In this document: positions 5,620-8,110 of the stretch, one piece after another | Layout of the letters: every line of letters begins with the position of its first letter | Numbering within the stretch: position 1 is the first letter of the stretch | NCBI GenBank assembly: GCA_934678955.1 | Contig: CAKUSI010000164.1 | Coordinates: forward strand, 1 to 8,110 | Source: an uncultured Austwickia sp. | GTDB taxonomy: Bacteria > Actinomycetota > Actinomycetes > Actinomycetales > Dermatophilaceae | Length of the DNA: 8,110 bases | Reading direction: 5' to 3' | Position numbers and translations under genes: made by a program | The notes under the pieces: model-generated | What the model saw: only the letters and a program-made list of their open reading frames with translations | What the model was told of the DNA's origin: nothing | Database searches by the model: none

Positions 5620-6504
5620 ATGCAGACGCGACGGATCGGCGCCACCCTGGGCGCCGCGGCACTCCTGGTCGGGCTCGCCGCGTGCGGCTCCGAGGACGGG
5701 GGCTCGAGCGCGGACAGGGAGGTGACGTTGGGCATCGTCCCGTCCTGGACCGACCACGTGAACGCGGCCTACCTCTGGAAGAACGTCCTGGAGTCCAAGG
5801 GCTACACGGTCTCGATCACCGAGCTGGCGGACATGGCGCCCCTGTACGCCGGGCTGGCCCAGGGCGACGTCGACGTCTTCCCGTCGGCCTGGTCGGAGGT
5901 GACGCACAAGGACTACATGAACCAGTACGGCGACCGGTTCGCCGACTGGGGCGTCTACTACGGCAATGCCAGGTTGACGATCGCGGTCCCGCAGTACTCC
6001 CGCTTCCACTCCATCGAGGACCTCAAGGGCAACGCGTCGGTGGTCAACGGCCGGATCGTCGGGATCGAGGCGGGCGCGGGGCTGACGCGTATCACCAAGG
6101 AGCAGGTGATCCCGCAGTACGACCTCGGCAGCGAGTACACCCTGCTGGAGTCGTCCACCACCGCCATGCTCGCCGAGCTGAAGAACGCTATCGAGGCGAA
6201 CCGGGAGATCGTGGTCACGCTATGGCGGCCCTACTGGGCCAACCAGGAGTTCGCCGTCCGGGACCTGGACGACCCGAAGGGGGCGCTGGGACAGCCCGAG
6301 GGCATCCACATCCTGGCGAACAAGCAGTGGGCCGAGAACCACCAGGACCTCAAGCCGCTGTTCGAGAGCCTCAAGCTGACCGACGAGCAGTACGGAACCC
6401 TCGAGAACAAGGTGGTGAACGAGTTCGGCCAGGGCAAGGAGGCCCAGGCGGTCGAGTCCTGGCTGCAGGAGAACCCGGACATCTCGCAGCAGCTGAAGGG
6501 CTGA
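5620..6504 (+). CDS. opuAC: Glycine betaine/proline betaine ABC transporter, substrate-binding lipoprotein
   Basis: A 294-aa extracytoplasmic binding protein. The N-terminus has an RR pair, a hydrophobic stretch, and the lipobox LAAC with the lipidated cysteine at C22, followed by a Ser/Gly/Asp linker; it should be anchored to the outer face of the membrane. Residues about 34-285 are the OpuAC/ProX type-II binding fold. Candidate aromatic-cage tryptophans that would hold the quaternary ammonium group by cation-pi contacts are W43 (VPSWTDH), W91 (PSAWSE) and W202/W206 (LWRPYWA). The exact ligand cannot be told from sequence: glycine betaine, proline betaine or a related compatible solute. It is the third gene of the operon, 97 bp after the permease, and converges with the MATE gene across a 30-bp gap that has no clear terminator hairpin. 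Confidence 0.94.
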   Translation: MQTRRIGATLGAAALLVGLAACGSEDGGSSADREVTLGIVPSWTDHVNAAYLWKNVLESKGYTVSITELADMAPLYAGLAQGDVDVFPSAWSEVTHKDYMNQYGDRFADWGVYYGNARLTIAVPQYSRFHSIEDLKGNASVVNGRIVGIEAGAGLTRITKEQVIPQYDLGSEYTLLESSTTAMLAELKNAIEANREIVVTLWRPYWANQEFAVRDLDDPKGALGQPEGIHILANKQWAENHQDLKPLFESLKLTDEQYGTLENKVVNEFGQGKEAQAVESWLQENPDISQQLKG

Positions 6505-6534
6505 CCCCGGCGGTCCGAGCAGCGCGGCGGCGCC

Positions 6535-7911
6535 TCAGCGGGTCAGGCCGGTGACCAGCCAGGCGTCGCCGCGGGCGCGGTGCCGCAGCAGGAGCCCCCG
6601 CAGGGCCATGAACGCGATGAACGCCCCCCACAGCGCGGCCACGGCGGCGCCGTCACCGAATCGGAGTAGCTGATCGGAGAAGGCGGCGACCCCGGCCACG
6701 ATGGGCAGGTACGCGAGGAACAGCGCGACCTGCGCGCCCGCCAGCCAGCGCGCGTCGCCGGCGCCGATCAGCACGCCGTCGAGCACGTACGCGTAGCCGA
6801 CGATCGGCTGCCCGAGGGCGACCGCGAGCAGCCCGGCCGCCACGGCGGTGCGCACTGACGGGTCGTCCGTGAACAGCGCCGGGAGCCAGAGGTGCACGGC
6901 GGCGAGCGCCACGCCGGCGACCACGCCGCTCAGCAGCCCCCAGCGGGCCATGAGCGCCGTGGCCAGGCGGGTGCCGGCGACGTCCCCCGCGCCAAGGGCC
7001 CGCCCGGTGAGGGCCTGCCCGGCGATCGCGAGCGCGTCCAGGGCGAAGCCGAGGAACGACCAGATCGTCGAGGAGACCTGGTAGGCGGCGAGCGGTACGT
7101 CGCCGAATCCCGCCGCGACCCAGGTGGTCACGAGGAGGACGGCGCGCAGGGCGAGCGTACGGATGAGGAGCGGGACGCCGTCGAGGGCGGCCTGCGGGAT
7201 CCCCCCGAGATGGGGCCGCACGGGGGCGCGGAGGTGATGGGCGGAGCGGGCCACCACGTCGAAGAGGCCAAGGGCCAACCCCCACTGCGCGATCACCGTG
7301 CCCCACGCGGATCCCGCGATGCCCCAGCCCATCCCGTACACCAACAGGACGTTGAGAGCGATGTTGCCGCCGAAGCCGACCGAGGTCGCGATCAGGGGGG
7401 TCCGGGTGTCCTGCAGGCCCCGCAGGATCCCGGTGGCGGCGAGGACGACCAGCATGGCGGGCAGGCCGAGCGCGGAGATCCGCAGGTAGACGGTCCCGTG
7501 GTCCAGCGCCTCCGCGGAGGCGCCGAACAGCCCGCAGATCTGCGCGGCGTAGCCTCCGACGAGCCAGGCGGCGACCAGCCCGAGGGCGCCCGCGAGCCAG
7601 ACGCCGTCGAGGCCGGCGCCGATGGCCTCGCGCTCCGAGGCGGCGCCCAGCGTGCGGCTCACGAGCGCCGTGGTCCCGTACGCGAGGAACACGAACACGC
7701 CCGCCGCGGTGAGGAGCGCCGCGGAGGCGACCCCGAGCCCGGCGAGCTGGGGGGTACCGAGGTGGCCGACGATCGCGGAATCGGCGATCAGGAACAGCGG
7801 TTCGGCGACGAGGGTGAGGAACGCGGGGACGGCGAGGCCCAGAACGGCCCTCCGGGTGGCCGCGATGTCAGCGGGGTCGGGGGTCGCCGGCGGGACCGGC
7901 TGGGTGGGCAC
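6535..7911 (-). CDS. MATE-family efflux transporter, DinF type
   Basis: A 458-aa integral membrane protein with the two-fold, about 12-helix layout of multidrug and toxin extrusion carriers, which export cationic or other small molecules against Na+ or H+. The first helix carries EPLFLIADSAIVGHLG (37-52), the DinF-type signature with the conserved Asp at D44. Other marks are GILRGLQDTRTP (161-172), GFALDALAIAGQALTGRALG (288-307) and VLDGVLIGAGD (377-387). Length is normal and no frameshift is seen. The GTG at 7911 gives a short Pro-rich cytoplasmic N-terminus before the first helix; TATTCT lies 6 nt before it. The gene is convergent with the osmoprotectant operon. Substrate and coupling ion cannot be assigned, and dinF is avoided as a symbol because no SOS context is visible. 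Confidence 0.93.
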   Translation of the reverse strand: MPTQPVPPATPDPADIAATRRAVLGLAVPAFLTLVAEPLFLIADSAIVGHLGTPQLAGLGVASAALLTAAGVFVFLAYGTTALVSRTLGAASEREAIGAGLDGVWLAGALGLVAAWLVGGYAAQICGLFGASAEALDHGTVYLRISALGLPAMLVVLAATGILRGLQDTRTPLIATSVGFGGNIALNVLLVYGMGWGIAGSAWGTVIAQWGLALGLFDVVARSAHHLRAPVRPHLGGIPQAALDGVPLLIRTLALRAVLLVTTWVAAGFGDVPLAAYQVSSTIWSFLGFALDALAIAGQALTGRALGAGDVAGTRLATALMARWGLLSGVVAGVALAAVHLWLPALFTDDPSVRTAVAAGLLAVALGQPIVGYAYVLDGVLIGAGDARWLAGAQVALFLAYLPIVAGVAAFSDQLLRFGDGAAVAALWGAFIAFMALRGLLLRHRARGDAWLVTGLTR

Positions 7912-7917
7912 CTCGGC

Positions 7918-7923
7918 AGAATA
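7918..7923 (-). promoter_or_regulatory. Candidate leaderless -10 box of the MATE gene
   Basis: On the minus strand TATTCT is followed by GCCGAG and then the GTG start, repeating the TANNNT-6 nt-start layout seen at gpsA and the GntR-type gene. No purine-rich ribosome binding site is present at the usual distance, and no -35 is evident. Confidence 0.5.
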
Positions 7924-8110
7924 GGCGCGTTAACGACAGTTACTGAGTGACCTTCGTGGCGCCCGCGAGCCGGGGTGACAGATGGGACGGTTGTGACGAA
8001 CGGGGCGGGCGAGCGAGAAGAGGCGGCGCTCCTCGGCGTGTCGCGACAGCCGGGTTATCCCCAGATGCAGCGTGATCAGGACACTTGACCCTGCCTTTAC
8101 GAACACTTCG
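7924..8110. other. Non-coding right flank
   Basis: No credible gene is seen in this 187-bp stretch. Base composition becomes less GC-rich toward the right edge, and TTGACC at 8085-8090 could be a -35 for a plus-strand gene beyond the window; its -10 would fall outside. A single TTATCCCCA at 8055-8063 resembles a DnaA box but stands alone. Confidence 0.35.

Noticed and set aside
6505..6534. Possible bidirectional terminator between convergent genes
   Set aside because: The 30-bp gap is GC-rich but I could not find a stable paired stem or T-run in it.
6892..7950. Long plus-strand open frame opposite the MATE gene
   Set aside because: Antisense to a full-length MATE transporter; the translation is Gly/Glu/Arg-rich low-complexity sequence.
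8055..8063. TTATCCCCA, resembling a DnaA box
   Set aside because: A single imperfect match with no cluster of boxes and no dnaA/dnaN context; no origin is supported.
7993..8088. 31-codon plus-strand frame starting GTG with a GATGGGA before it
   Set aside because: Very short, polar, without recognisable motif, and its third-position GC is not clearly gene-like.
7940..8110. Minus-strand frame open from the right edge to a TAA at 7940-7942
   Set aside because: About 56 codons with mediocre third-position GC and Arg/Ser/Pro-rich translation, so it is not convincing as the end of a gene.
1..8110. CRISPR array, tRNA/rRNA genes, insertion sequence or prophage parts
   Set aside because: No spacer-repeat pattern (the two arrays have no spacers), no tRNA-like cloverleaf, and no transposase or phage gene was seen on either strand.

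Overview
The window is high-GC actinobacterial DNA. Signs are near-uniform GC at third codon positions, long spurious open frames opposite real genes, GTG starts, and TANNNT boxes placed for leaderless transcription. The family cannot be fixed from sequence alone; a filamentous actinomycete is a reasonable guess. Six protein-coding genes are supported, one of them cut by the left edge, plus several compact non-coding structures.

Left part (1-2944), minus strand, in transcription order: gpsA (NAD(P)-dependent glycerol-3-phosphate dehydrogenase), a GntR/HutC-type regulator with a UTRA effector domain, and a protein joining a divergent FHA domain to a C-terminal helix-turn-helix, which runs off the left edge. 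The gaps between them (1757-1960 and 765-1000) are long enough that each gene probably has its own promoter. The gap upstream of the GntR gene holds a tandem array of four 16-bp units.

Middle (2945-3300): a divergent control region of about 356 bp between gpsA and an osmoprotectant operon. It contains a GACATATGTC dyad, two neighbouring hairpins, an AT-rich probable promoter, and a second array of four 16-bp units just before the first gene of the operon.

Right part (3301-6504), plus strand: a complete OpuA/ProU-type glycine betaine/proline betaine importer. It consists of an ATPase with a CBS-pair tail, a permease that overlaps it by four bases, and a lipoprotein substrate-binding protein. 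The three products should work together: the lipoprotein binds the compatible solute outside the membrane, the permease carries it across, and the ATPase powers and gates transport. A convergent DinF-type MATE efflux gene (6535-7911, minus) follows, then a short non-coding stretch to the right edge.

The most notable signal is in the control regions. Two unrelated sequences share the same architecture: four units of exactly 16 bp, with alternating unit types that give a 32-bp super-period, and each sits just upstream of a start codon. One carries GTACAGAC cores that resemble HutC-family operators next to a HutC-family gene. The other is made of dyad-symmetric units inside the probable leader of the osmoprotectant operon. 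Three minus-strand genes also show the same TANNNT-6 nt-RTG arrangement, which suggests leaderless mRNAs. No wholly new multi-gene system is visible.
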